Source of the DNA: Perognathus longimembris pacificus
Lineage: Eukaryota; Chordata; Mammalia; Rodentia; Heteromyidae
Assembly: GCF_023159225.1 (NCBI RefSeq)
Contig: NC_063173.1
Coordinates: forward strand, 9,276,852 to 9,340,851
Reading direction: 5' to 3'
DNA length: 64,000 bases
In this document: positions 34,011 through 44,743 of the stretch, one piece after another
Layout of the letters: the number at the start of each line of letters is the position of its first letter
Position numbering within the stretch: position 1 is the stretch's first letter
Notes under the pieces: model-generated
What the model saw: the letters and a program-made list of their open reading frames with translations, nothing else
Told to the model about the DNA's origin: nothing
Databases searched by the model: none
Position numbers and translations under genes: made by a program

Positions 34011-34560
34011 GTGTAAGTCCCTCTTCCTAGACTCTGCCCACAAAAGCTCATGGATTGAAAGAAACTTTAGGAGATGGAGCCTAGGTGAAGGAAGTAGGTT
34101 ATGGAGGGAAGGTGTGCTTGAAGATCATGTTGAGACCATGGCTTCCTCCTCTCTTTTTCTTCATCTTCCTCTCTCTGTTCCCCTCATTCCATTTTTCCTT
34201 CCTCCTTTCCTCTCTTTATTTCTCCTTCCTTCCTTCCTTCCTTCCTTCCTTCCTTCCTTCCTTCCTTCCTTCCTTCCTTCTTCCCTCCCTCCCTCCCTCC
34301 CTTCCTCCCTCCCTTCCTCTCTCCTCCTTCTTCTCCTCCTCCTCCTTCTCCTCCTTTCCCTTCTTCCTCCTCTTCCTCCTTTCCCAGTCACCAGTATATA
34401 GACAGGTTTGGTCTACCTGCCCCCTGCCATGAAATTCTATTTTGCTGCAGCCAGCTGACAATGGACTGAGACTATTTGCCAAAATAATCTCTCCTCCTTT
34501 TCAGTTGTTTATGTCAGATGTTTTATCACAGTGATGCAAAGCGGATGCGGATAGCTTCTG
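34011..34560 (+). mobile_element. Rodent MaLR LTR (ORR1/MT-like) with CCTT expansion
   Basis: CTGCCCACAAAAGCTCATGG near the start. After the tract, CTGCCATGAAATTC, CAGCTGACAATGGACTGAG, GCCAAAATAATCTCTCCTCC (degraded poly-A signal AATAAT), AGTTGTTTATGTCAGATG and TTTTATCACAGTGATGC follow the 3' order of rodent MaLR LTRs. The central pyrimidine-rich part is replaced by a long CCTT/CCCT tract. The 5' boundary is uncertain. Confidence 0.7.
34223..34385. repeat. (CCTT)n/(CCCT)n/(CCT)n tract inside LTR
   Basis: About 14 CCTT units, then CCCT units, then CCT/CTT triplets. Frames through it on both strands are artefacts. Confidence 0.95.
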
Positions 34561-35393
34561 ACTTGGGGTGCCAATAGTAAGATAACTAAGAATGTACAAT
34601 TAAAGCTGAACCCAGGAGATTGTGATGTAGCTTATATCAAAGCCCCACAACTCCATCATAGGGTATGGGAATAACTGCACCATATGAAAACCTCTGTGCT
34701 AGAATGATTGTTTTAACTAGTCTGTATTCCCTGCCCTTGCAGTGCTTTTGTTGGGCACAGGTCACCGCTCTGGAGCTGAGCACAGAGCCTGGCACATAGC
34801 TGCCTCTCACAACTTCCAGCAGTCAAGGAGGGAGGAAGTCCCTTTGCTGATTTAATTGGCCTCGTTACCAACAGTCACTGGGGTGCCACCTGGGCCACTT
34901 GGGACACACAGTGGCTCTTAGACTTAGGCGTGGAGGGAGACCTAGGTTCCATATGCAATGTGTTTGTAAAAAAAGAGGAGAATAAGAAAGAATATAAGCG
35001 CTTTGGTTTTTATCTTCTCTGTTCTGTTTACGCCTGTTTAGAGTCCATCTTGGCTAGTTTGGCCCCCATTGCTTTGGGTATATAGTAAATATATCTGGAG
35101 AATCTCTAAGGTCAGACTTAAAAAAAAACGTTCTCAAGTTCTACTGCCACCTCAGATTCCAGAAAAGATAATGTTTGTATGAGACAACTTCAACTCTCAG
35201 TCATATGTGATCTGAAATGCATAAGTTCTCTTCAAGTTCTCTTTCCAACACCTGGCCCAAGAGATCCAGATGTTGTTAGATGCTAAAGGGTGAGGGAGTT
35301 GGGAGATTGTGTTGCAATGACAGTGAATACCATGGCAACACAAAGCTCCATGCTAATTGATGTTATGAGCTTCTCATGAGCCTTTCAGAGAAA

Positions 35394-35394
<1 letters not shown>
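34561..35394. other. Unique sequence
   Basis: Possible MIR 3' relic near 34760-34805 (GAGCACAGAGCCTGGCACATAG). Otherwise nothing recognised. Confidence 0.4.

Positions 35395-35461
<67 letters not shown>
35395..35461. repeat. Compound (TG)n(AG)n microsatellite
   Basis: About 17 TG units (35395-35428) followed by about 16 AG units (35429-35461), both pure. No SINE adjoins. Confidence 0.97.
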
Positions 35462-35467
<6 letters not shown>

Positions 35468-36244
35468 TTTGTAGTTGAGACAAGAAGCTATTCATAATTC
35501 CAGCTGGCTGGACAGAAGGGCTTAGCAACTCAAAGATTTTCTAGGTCTTACGTGGCTCAATTGTATTTACTACCATGGCATTCTATAAAGTACTCTCAAT
35601 TCCTTGTAATCAGAACTGTTTGTCATAAGATAGCCTGGATCTTTCTTGAAACCTGAGACAGTGAGCAAATGAAAGGCCTCAGCATAAACAAGGCTGTCTG
35701 CCTTCCCAGTTCTCTTTGCAGAGATTCCACAGCATGCTGCCATCTTAACCGGTTTTCTATAAATTTCTGGACAAAAGTTGTTCTTTCTCCCTTTGCTGGT
35801 TTCATGTGCTAAAATCTAGTCTTGATCTTCAGTGACGATATACTAAGCTTCAAGTTCAGAATAAAGAGATTCAAGTTTATTTGCATTCCTAGGCTTATAG
35901 TGCCATGGAATAGGTTTTCTACTTGGTCTCAAGTGAAACTCAATAAATGAGACAATCCTCACACAGCTTCAAGGGGTAGAATGCAGAGAAATATGGGCTC
36001 TGAAGACCACTTTTCTATTGTACAAACTGGCTTGAAAGCAAAAGCACATAAGACATAGGCCAAACTGAATCCATAAAAGCTGGCTGGAAAGCTAGGCTGA
36101 CTTGGCCAAAAGGTACATTGGTCTTGGCCAGCACTATCAACAAATCTGCCAATAGATCAGACAATCCATCAGATTGGTAAACCATCACTGACTGACATAG
36201 AACATCAGTCAAGTACTGTGACTGGAAGCATGAGGTGCTAAGGG
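35462..36244. other. Unique sequence
   Basis: No repeat or exon recognised. Confidence 0.4.
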
Positions 36245-36480
36245 GGTTTAGAGCCAGACACATCACCTTGATGCTTGCCCTTGATGCTTGTTTCTTTCTG
36301 TGTGAGTTAGAGCAAATGTATGGCACTCTTTTGGGTCTGTTTCCTTGCTTATAAATATAACAAGGTGAATAGCAGGCAGCTTGGACTGTCTTAACAAGAT
36401 TAAATATATAGCACAGAGAAATTACATAGCGGAGCACTGAGCATATAACAAATGCCTGGTATGTTCCTTTCCATCCCCAT
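36245..36480 (+). mobile_element. MIR SINE
   Basis: TTTAGAGCCAGACACATCACC, TGTGAGTTAGAGCAAATG, GTTTCCTTGCTTATAAATAT, AAGATTAAATATATAGCACAG and GCACTGAGCATATAACAAATG keep the sense MIR order. Diverged. The 157-codon minus frame across it is not a gene. Confidence 0.65.
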
Positions 36481-37299
36481 CTCTCCATAATTAGTATCTA
36501 AGGCTGAATAAACAGAGCAGTGGTGAGTCTCTCATATGATTGCGTTTGAATTTATTTTTCCAAATAATGCAGCCCAACAGCCCAGTTAACACTGGGGACA
36601 CGTGTGGTATAGTGACACATAGCTGTATTCCCACAGGAAGCTAAGATCTCCTAGCCCGAAGTGAGACCATCTGTGTTCCATGGGTGCCCTTGGGGCTCTC
36701 CTTTTTCTCTCCTAATGGGAAAGAAGGATTTACCTCTGCTTGCAGGTTGTTGTGAAATCTGTAGGAGAAAATCATCAGGAAAGAGTAGGCAGGTGTGGGC
36801 CTTCCCAGAAAGCTGCAGGTGGAAATGAATGTATTTGCCTTGAAGCCAGGAGAGCTTCTTGGTTTCTACCAAGAAATCAGGGCCTGGATCTGAAAAGCTA
36901 TCAGCGGTGTGTGCTCTGCTAATCAGATGGAGTTGGGGATGAATCAGCGACTGATTAAGTTGTCCTTACTTTTCAAGTGCTTGGGGCTTGCTGTCCAGGT
37001 GTTGGTAGCAGTTATGCGGTCTTCCTCGAGGAGTTCATTGGAAATGAACCATCTGAGCCTCTACCTAGGACCTGAAGAATGAAAGTTAGCATTAGAAAAG
37101 ATTCACACACACATGTAACTTGAAGCAGCATTACTATAGGTAGAGCTTAGTAAACTAGTTTGAGGCTGGCTTCTAATTAGAGGAGTGGTGCAAATCTTAA
37201 CCCTGAGAAGTCAGTTGGCCTGACACCCCCCTTCCCCGCCCTGTACCACTTAGTTCTCTGTTGGGCAAGGCATCCCCTCTAGCCGTTCTTTATTTCTAC
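36481..37299. other. Unique sequence
   Basis: No repeat or exon recognised. Confidence 0.4.
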
Positions 37300-37660
37300 A
37301 AATGAGCCAGGTTTCCAATGAATGATAATAGGTTTGTTTCATTAGCATCATTGATAGTAATTGGCTCATCAGAACTGAGAATCCTGAAGAGTGGCAGGGG
37401 AGAAAGGAAACACTTATGGGAGAAATTCTCTCTCCCCATTTCTCCTTGCAAAAGCTCCATTAGAAGTCTTATTTCCATTAGTTTCCAGATTAGAAACATG
37501 CTGGAATGAGAGGTTAAGTAGCTTGTTAATTCCATGCGAAGGGTGGAGGTGGAATTTCACTGTAGGCCTGTTTGACTTTAAACAGTTCATTGCACTATTT
37601 AATGTAAAATGCGCCTGCTATTTATACATCAGTGCAAAACATAGAAGCACAAACAACTAT
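37300..37660. other. Repeat-free block, possible conserved element
   Basis: Unique sequence with TTGATAGTAATTGGCTCATC near 37350 (TAATTG core), TTCCATTAGTTTCC near 37472 and TTTAATGTAAAATGCGCC near 37597. Open frames on both strands are short and without domains. Texture resembles constrained non-coding DNA. Confidence 0.25.
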
Positions 37661-37925
37661 TTTGTGGTGCCAATAGAATCTTTGGGTCAGAATTCCAGAC
37701 AAGGCACAGCGAGACTGCTGTTTCACCTCTTGATGGTAAGGGTGCTTTTATGGGTGGGTCTGGACTCATAGCATCCCTTGGGTGACTGGGTGACCTTTGA
37801 CCTGCACTGGCTCTGTTCCCCCAGAATACCTAATATGGCCTCTCTATGAAAAAGGGACTTTCCAGCAGCATAGGAACCTCAAGAAGTTGCACTTGTGACT
37901 GTCTCAGAGCTTGAAGTGAATGTCT
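37661..37925. other. Unique sequence
   Basis: No repeat or exon recognised. Confidence 0.4.
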
Positions 37926-37986
37926 CTGTGGAGACATAGGAACCTGTCTGTACATCACTTTGGCAATAAAGAAATAAAAAAAAATC
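37926..37986 (+). mobile_element. Short L1 3' terminus
   Basis: CTGTCTGTACATCACTTTGGC, AATAAAG and a long A run match the terminal bases of the local L1 (compare 51955-51990 and, in antisense, 62579-62650). The extent to the left is unclear and I found no TSD. Confidence 0.55.
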
Positions 37987-40044
37987 TTACAGCCCTTGAT
38001 CTACCAGATACTGTGGGAGTTTGAGGTAGCTCACAGACATGCTCACCTTCAGAAGGATGGCTGACAAAACTCCTGTAGACATTTTCTTTAATTTCTCTGT
38101 CATTTGTTAGAATACTTGGATGTATACTTTGAAGAGAGATGGTTAGTGACTTGGATCATTTTACCCCTCTGTCAATGATTATATTTAGTAGTAAAATATT
38201 GTATTTAGTAGTAAAGTAACAGGTGGGGCCCTGGACCAGGCCATATTTGAGTCTACAACTGACTGATGGGTATCTTCCAGTTATCTTTGCAGGCTTTGCT
38301 GAAGGAAAAAGAGTTCTCAAGCGCTGGTCTATATTAACAGGATCTTGGAATTCCAGTTAATGTTGTTAATGGTAGCTGACAAGATGAATCTGTGTGTTGT
38401 ATGGAAGAGAGATTAATTTGTGAAACTCCGTTGATGGTACCTGGCAGAGATGCTGAAATATATCCATTTTTTCCCTATTACTTTCAGGGTTCTTTTGCTT
38501 TGGTACTTTCTTGACCTGATTTAAGTTGACAAAGCTTCTGTCTTCCAAGGCAGGGCTGCTTCTCCGTCTATTAGACTCAGATGTCATGGAACAAGTAGAA
38601 GAGATTACTTGAGAAGCACAAGGGAATGTGAGGAAAGAAAACTCTAAAAGAAAAAAACCTAAAAACTCTAAAACTCTAGACTTTGGGATACTCTGGGACA
38701 CCTGATAGAAATGAAACATTCTTAGCCTCATTCTAATGCATCCCAGCGATGCTCTAAAAGCTTTATTTGTAGTAGATGTGATGAGTTATAAATTTGCACG
38801 GAAGTATCTCATCTAACATGGCACTTGATGTCATGAAGGTCACTGGTATCACTCTCAGATGACCGTAGATCCTTTTAAAAACAGATCCAATGAGGAAAGA
38901 GCACAGCTGAGCTGATAACAATGGTGTAATGCCATGGTCCTGCAAGAATCATCCTTTTTCCTTTGTAGGACTTTCCAGCATCTGATGCTACAACACCCCA
39001 GGACCAATTGTCAGCAGCCATCTGAAGAAGGGGGCAGGGAAGAAGTATGTGTTCCTTTCTTCTATGTGATTAGGCTCAGCACCCAGACAAAAGGAAAACA
39101 GCACAGGTACAGGATGGGTTGAGAGTTTCAGTTCCCAAAGCAAGGCAGAAAGATCAAGCCGGGGGCAAAAATGACACATAAATAGAGGATTCAAAGAAAG
39201 GGTGGCTGTGAAAACTTAATGTCTGTCACACCATTTTGCAGTGGCTTTCTAAGACAGTATGTCTGCTTTGAATTATAAAGCATAGGAAATATTCTACCAC
39301 AGTAGCCACAAGGAATTGCAACACAAGCAAAAGAATCTTCTATTTGAAACAACTTGGATTCAGACTCTAAGCTCTAGTGGGTTGCCCCCAGCCTCTCGGT
39401 TGATGGAGATGATTTTGCTGCTTGAAGTTGCTCTAGTCATCAAAGGAGCATCAGAAGGTGTTGTGAACTTTGACGGGAGTATGGCAAGAATGCTTGCTGG
39501 GTAATGGTGAGTCACAGCTTTGCGTTAAGGTTTATGAAGATCTTGATACAGATGCAGACAGTGGTGTGGCCCCGAAAGGTTGCTCAGTATGAAATTGGAC
39601 CTGGCTCCAGCTCAATCCTGGACCTATCCCTCCCCGCTTCCCATCCCTCTTTCTTTAGCTGACACAGAAGTTTGGATAGGTCTGTTTTTTTCATGTAATG
39701 AATGTCTCATTTGTCATCCTAATAGCTGCTATATCCAGCTATCGACAGTATGTAGACAGTGGAGAGCCTGATAACTTTCTTAATCTAGGTTGTGTCTGTG
39801 AGTAACCTGTCTTCTAGGCTCAGCGTTTCTCTTTTCGTAGCCCCAGATGGCCTCTTTCATGTAGGTAGAGCATCGTGAAGTATGTTCTCCAAAACGGATT
39901 CTGTTTTAAATTCTGTTCAGTCATTCAATTGGTATAATAGGTATTGACTTCTCTAAGGAGAAGAGAAAAGGGAACAGGAAACTGACTATATGTAGGGGAT
40001 TTTTATTAGAGTAGATTATTTAGGATTATTAACTCTTTGACTCT
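37987..40044. other. Unique sequence, no gene recognised
   Basis: About 2 kb. Short frames (38366-38731 minus, 38934-39122 +, 39316-39504 +) have no motifs. No repeat named. Confidence 0.4.
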
Positions 40045-40303
40045 AAAAAGTAGAAGGGCAGTGGTGGTTCACACTTGTAATCCTAGCTACTTAGGAGAAT
40101 GAGATCTGAGGATCCTGGTTTGAAGCCAGCCCTGGCAGGAAAGTCCATGAAACTCTTGCATCCAATCAACTACCAGAAAACTGGATGTGGTGCTGTGGCT
40201 TAAAACGGTAGAGAGATAGCCTTGAGGAAAAAAAAGCTCAGGGACAGCACTCAGGTCCTGAATTCAAGCCCCACGACCACCACCACCAACAAAAAAGTAG
40301 AAG
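40045..40303 (+). mobile_element. B1-Geo dimeric SINE with 12-bp TSD
   Basis: GGCAGTGGTGGTTCACACTTG, AATCCTAGCTACTTAGGAG, GCCCTGGCAGGAAAGTCCATG, GTGGTGCTGTGGCTTAAAAC and CAAGCCCCACGACC. The tail is (CCA)n plus A. AAAAAGTAGAAG occurs at 40045-40056 and 40292-40303 as a perfect TSD. Confidence 0.93.
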
Positions 40304-40321
40304 CCATATTAATCTTTGATT

Positions 40322-40328
40322 TATAGTT

Positions 40329-40376
<48 letters not shown>

Positions 40377-40610
40377 TTTTCTTTTTTTTTTTTTTTTTTT
40401 GGCCAGTCCTAGGCCGTGAACTCAGGGCCTGAGCACTGTCCCTGGCTTCTTTTTTTGCTCAAGGCTAGCACTCTGCCACTTGAGCCACAGCGCCCCTTCT
40501 GGCCATTTTCTGTATATGTGGTGCTGAGGAATCGAACTCAGGGCCTCATGTATACAAGGGAAGCACTCTTGCCACTAGGCCATATTCCCAGCCCTATAGT
40601 CTCTTTCTTT
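40322..40610 (-). mobile_element. IDL-Geo SINE with (TTTC)n tail and 16-bp TSD
   Basis: An antisense IDL-Geo with a (TTTC)n plus T tail at about 40328-40400, GGCCAGTCCTAGGCCGTGAAC, CTCAAGGCTAGCACTCTGCC, GGAATCGAACTC and GCCATATTCCCAGCCC. Flanks TATAGTTTCTTTCTTT (40322-40337) and TATAGTCTCTTTCTTT (40595-40610) match at 15 of 16 positions. The TTTC expansion probably arose from the TTTC already in the target. Confidence 0.93.
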
Positions 40611-40849
40611 AATTGAGAAAGTGATGAGATCAAAGATCTTGCCTTTTAAAGTAATTAGTATTTATTGTGTTATGGTTATAAGTGCTTTGCATGGCTTAAC
40701 TCATGTAAACATTATAAAAAAACAACCCTGGGAAGGAGAGTCTCATCATCTTATGGTAGGTGTGATAATAAAGTGGGAGAATAAATACCTGCTCAAAAAG
40801 TTCACCACTAACACGGAACATCAGTGATCATTTGGACAACTTGCAAATT
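40611..40849. other. Unique sequence
   Basis: No repeat or exon recognised. Confidence 0.4.
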
Positions 40850-41330
40850 ATAATCCATGAAAGAAAAAACTGAAGGCTGGAGAAAATCTTGAAGAAATAA
40901 TGGCCCCCAAATTCCTCAAGTTTTATGAAAACTGCAAATTGATCAATCCAAGAATGAGTTCCAAGCATGAGAAGCAATCAATCACACAAAGGCAATTTGT
41001 GGTCAGATTACTCAACATCCACGGGGAAGAGAAAAACAGTAAATCAGGACACATAGAGACTTCTAAGAAACAATGCAAGTGAGATGATAGTAAAACATCA
41101 CTTTCAAAGAAATAGAAATGAAAAAAAAACCCAAAGCAAAACCCAAATCAATTCTATCTACCATCATTTTCAACTCAGTGAAAAGGTTTTTTTAAAAGTA
41201 AAAACGAGAGAATGATTCCTTCACACATACAAAAACTTAAAGCATGTATAACAACAGTCTTACACTATAGGAAACATTATAGGCATTTTTTTCTAACAGA
41301 ACACAAATGATGCAAGTCTAACTTTTCCAG
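40850..41330 (+). mobile_element. Ancient L1M-type fragment
   Basis: AATGGCCCCCAAATTCCTCAAG, TGAAAACTGCAAATTGATC, CAAGCATGAGAAGCAATC, CATAGAGACTTCTAAG..AAACAATGCAAG, ATTCTATCTACCATC and ACACATACAAAAACTTAAAGC follow, in order, a segment common in old mammalian L1 families. No open frame. Boundaries approximate. Confidence 0.65.
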
Positions 41331-42224
41331 TATGTTTCCAGGCCCCAAACAGAAACAGGACAAAACAAAAGCCATGTAGGTTCAACAAGCTGAAATATTC
41401 TCACTTTCTTGGTGCAGTTAGAATCAGGGACCCTCACAGTGTAATGGCGAAAAAATTGTGAGTTGAGAGTCAAGTCTTGAAACCAAAATACCTGTGTGGA
41501 GCCCAATTTGAAAGGAATTGAATTTTAATTGTGATTTGCTGGATATAGTCATTACTGTGGAAGATATACAATAAATAGTTTTTAACATAGACATATTTTG
41601 TGATTTTTCATGATATTTTCTCAAAGCGGAGTAGTTGCTATATACATGCAGTATCTGATTTGCTCTTTCCAGATGTTTGTGTAGGACTAATTTCTTCTGT
41701 AGTAGGCCAGGACCTTGCATATTGATAGACCATGCTGTTATGTAAGACTTTGGCTCAGGAGTCAGAAAGAAGAAAATATGTAGAACAAAAATGTTCTCTT
41801 TTTTTTGGTAATAGCTAATGTTAAAGTTATAGTAACTCAGAAAAACCATAAATGAACTTCTTTTAGAGCATTCATATTTTAATGAGTAGAGTGTGGAATA
41901 GTTTCAAGAAGAGGATTTTTTTTTGAGTTGAACTCCCAGGTCCAACACATACTGAGATTGTTAGCAACATTCGTGCTTTCCTTACCTTATAAAAAGAAAT
42001 GATCATTTCCACCTATATAAAGTAATGTAATGGAGATTATATATGTATGTGAACTAGTACTCTAGATCACTTATTCTGCTAGTGCTGTACTAAGGTCCTA
42101 AAGTTGAACTTTCAGCTCTACATTGAAAGGTTCTTATAAGAATCAGAGATACTTTCTGTAAGTGATCTAACGTAAGGCCTCTGTGCTTTGCAGGTAGTAG
42201 GTTGTAAGTGAGAACTTGGGAAAA
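41331..42224. other. Unique sequence
   Basis: A 141-codon minus frame (41424-41849) has no recognisable domain. No repeat named. Confidence 0.4.
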
Positions 42225-42320
42225 TACCTTGAAGTCAAAGGACCCGGGTCCTGGTTGCAGTTTTACCACTCAGTAGCTTCGTGCCTTTGAGTAAAGCATC
42301 TGCTGCTCTTCTTTTTGAAC
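42225..42320 (+). mobile_element. MIR SINE 5' fragment
   Basis: TGAAGTCAAAGGACCCGGGTCC, TTGCAGTTTTACCACTCAGTAGC and GTGCCTTTGAGTAAAGCATC match the MIR 5'-central order (gagtcagactgcctgggttc, tctgccacttactagc, gaccttgggcaagt). Confidence 0.65.
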
Positions 42321-42705
42321 TAACCATCACTGACACTCTTTCAATCTTCGTAATCATGACTTACTTCATTTATTTTTGTTTTTAACATTACAATCATGCG
42401 AAAAAGAGAAAATAACAGTATAAGAATATGAACGGTGAGTTGACAATAAATTTAGATCCCCCTCATTAAATCCTTGGTTAATTTTGATCAGCTATTTCTT
42501 GTGTATCTTTCTAGAAAACAAATCATCTCGGTGTATATGTTCACTTTCATATAACATAGAGTATTATTTTTATGTCTTTGCTTGAATTTAGGTATAAACT
42601 TCTATATCAGTATAGATATCTACCCTATGTTACTTTTCAATAAAAGTAAAATCTGTGTTATATTCCAAATACATGGAAGTAATATCACTCCTTTGATTAT
42701 TCTTT
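42321..42705. other. AT-rich unique sequence
   Basis: No repeat or exon recognised. Confidence 0.4.
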
Positions 42706-43116
42706 TAGTAATGTGGCAGGGTCCTTCACCCCCAGCGCTCTCCCGGCCAGCGGGAGAGGCAGGGAAGCGCCTCCCCCCCCCCCCATGGAGGCGGGCCAAG
42801 AAAAGGTGAAAGGTCCACGAACCTCCCACACCAAGCCCCACCTTTTGCCAGAGGACAATCAGACAGCCCAGGAGAGTGTCCCGCACCGTCTTTATTGGGA
42901 GGAGCTTCGGCCTTAAAAAGGCAGGAGGGGGAGGGGTGTAGCGCACCTATCTAGGGACTGTGACGGGAGGCCTGAGCTGTCCGTCAAGGGTGGAGGGCTG
43001 AGGGACCAATCCTAAGAGGCGGCCTAATTCTACGTCACCACCCGCAGGACCGCTTCTGGGTTCCGCCATCTTGGCCACACGTGGTCCCAAGGCTGGGAGG
43101 CGGGGCCAGCTAGTAT
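42706..43116 (-). mobile_element. GC-rich ERV solo LTR (ERVK/IAP-like), antisense
   Basis: A sharply bounded 400-base GC- and CpG-rich island in AT-rich DNA. On the minus strand it reads like an LTR: a GC-rich U3 with GGCCAAGATGGCGG near 43062-43075, a TATA-like CTTTTTAAGG at 42911-42920, a poly-A signal AATAAAG at 42890-42896, then an R/U5 with GGGACACTCTCCTGGGCTGTC. A flanking TAGTA (42706-42710, 43111-43115), possibly 6 bp with one mismatch, suggests a TSD. No internal region is adjacent. Ends are not perfectly TG..CA. Short frames inside are not genes. Family assignment is by resemblance. Confidence 0.7.
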
Positions 43117-43246
43117 TTGCTTATAAAGAAGATTTAGCAGGTATCTGTGCACATTTGTTGTTTTTGTTTATAACGATATTTACCTGTAAGATAAATTTTC
43201 AGAAGCTGAATTGCTGGATCATAAAATGCGTATGGTAAACGTTTTC

Positions 43247-43474
43247 CCCCTGGTATTGGGGCTTAAATTTAAAGCCTCAGCACTGTCCCTTCGCTTTTTT
43301 TGCTCAAGACGGGAACTCTGTCACTTGAGACACTTATCTATGTTCTGCATTTTGCTGGTTAATGTGAGATAAGAGTCTCATCAACTTTCCTTTCTGGGCT
43401 GGCTTTGAACCATTATTCTCAGATCTCAGCCTTCTGGGTAGACAGGATTTACAGGCATGAGCCACAGATGCCTG
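43247..43474 (-). mobile_element. B1-Geo dimeric SINE, antisense
   Basis: CTGGTATTGGGGCTTAAAT, TTTGCTCAAGACGGGAACTC, GGTTAATGTGAGATAAGAG, GGGCTGGCTTTGAACC and GACAGGATTTACAGGCATG. Confidence 0.85.
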
Positions 43475-43924
43475 GTAAATACACGTTAAACTTCTGATAA
43501 AACCTATCAATTTATTTTCTCAGCAGGATGAGAAATTTTATATGAACAGTAACTCTACATGTAATTCTTTCTACACACAAACACTGTGTTGACACATTTT
43601 TTGGCAGGGAATAATATTTTGATTGACAAAATTCAGTTAGTTTTTTATTGGTAACATTTCTTTTTAATAGAAATTACTTGATTGAACATATATATCTATA
43701 TCTTCATAAACTTTATGTGTATATTATACAAAACTTTTGTTTGTATTATATTTAGTGATTTAAAATTCATTAAAAATAGCCTCTGCTCTGATTTTTGAAC
43801 TCTAGCCTCAGATTACTCTTCTCACTTATCTATTTGCAATAACTTTTGTGACCACAATGGGACTGAATATGAGCAATCCTTATGAATATTTTAAGTGAGT
43901 ATTAGAATTTAATGAATATATTTA
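43475..43924. other. AT-rich unique sequence
   Basis: No repeat or exon recognised. Confidence 0.4.
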
Positions 43925-44160
43925 CTAGGTGTGAATTTTTTTTTTTTTTTTTGGCCAGTCCTGGGGCTTGGACTCAGGGCCTGAGCACTGTCCCTGGCTT
44001 CTTTTTGCTCAAGGCTAGCACTCTGCCACTTGAGCCACAGCACCACTTCGGGCCATTTTCTGTATATGTGGTGCTGGGGAATTGAACCCAGGACCTCATG
44101 TGTATGAGGCAGGCACTCTTGCCTCTAGGCCATATCCCCAGCCCCTAGGTGTGAATTTTT
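43925..44160 (-). mobile_element. Young IDL-Geo SINE with perfect 16-bp TSD
   Basis: A full antisense IDL-Geo (43941-44144): T run, GGCCAGTCCTGGGGC, CTCAAGGCTAGCACTCTGCC, GGAATTGAACCC and GCCATATCCCCAGCCC. CTAGGTGTGAATTTTT flanks it exactly at 43925-43940 and 44145-44160. Confidence 0.97.
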
Positions 44161-44182
44161 GCATGCATATATCAAGTACAAA

Positions 44183-44251
44183 AATAATGACCATGAACCT
44201 CTCTGTACATCAGTTTGATAATAAAAAAAATAAAAAACAATAATGACCATG
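44183..44251 (+). mobile_element. Ultra-short L1 3'-end insertion with 13-bp TSD
   Basis: AATAATGACCATG occurs at 44183-44195 and 44239-44251. The 43 bases between them end in an A-rich tail and contain CTCTGTACATCAGTTTGAT plus AATAAA, which matches the final bases of the young L1 at 51955-51980. This is a retrotransposed L1 copy cut down to roughly its last 25-30 bases plus tail. Confidence 0.88.
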
Positions 44252-44743
44252 GAGAGATCAAACTTAGCTCACTAGACTACACCTTGAACACACTCACTCG
44301 CCACCATTTGCCACACTGCATTCTGGACTCAAGGATGGATTGGTAGCTCCCCACCCCAAAGTTAGTCATATCGAGAACATAGTTTCCATTCTGTGTATGG
44401 AAAAGTGGTTCTAACTAGCATTTACTCCATGGATGGCTATATATTATCAGGTAAACTGAAAGGTGACCCCAAAGTCTCTACTACAGACTGAGAAAGCTGG
44501 CTTGTAGCAGAAAGAGCAAGTGTTAATTCACCAAAACCATCATCACTCATAGGGAGTTAGCAAAGGAAACTGGGTATATTCCTAGAGATGCTTCCTATTT
44601 GGTTTGCCCAACCTGGGCTTCCCGCTCCTGTCAGCGGACATGGTGGCTTCATTTCTTGAAGGGCATCCCATCCTCAGGTTGCACTGCTAGGTATTATTTG
44701 GAAACTAATAGGGAGAAAGGAAAAATTGAGGAGCATAAAACTG
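44252..44743. other. Unique sequence
   Basis: No repeat or exon recognised. Confidence 0.4.

Noticed and set aside
33796..34432. 201- and 115-codon frames on the + strand
   Set aside because: The open part is the CCTT/CCCT tract in a MaLR LTR. The upstream part has no domain.
36015..36488. 157-codon minus frame
   Set aside because: Runs through a MIR in antisense and has no domain.
37869..37945. CATAGGAACCT occurring twice as a possible TSD of the short L1 end
   Set aside because: The second copy lies before the L1 terminus and poly-A instead of after it, so it cannot be the 3' duplication.
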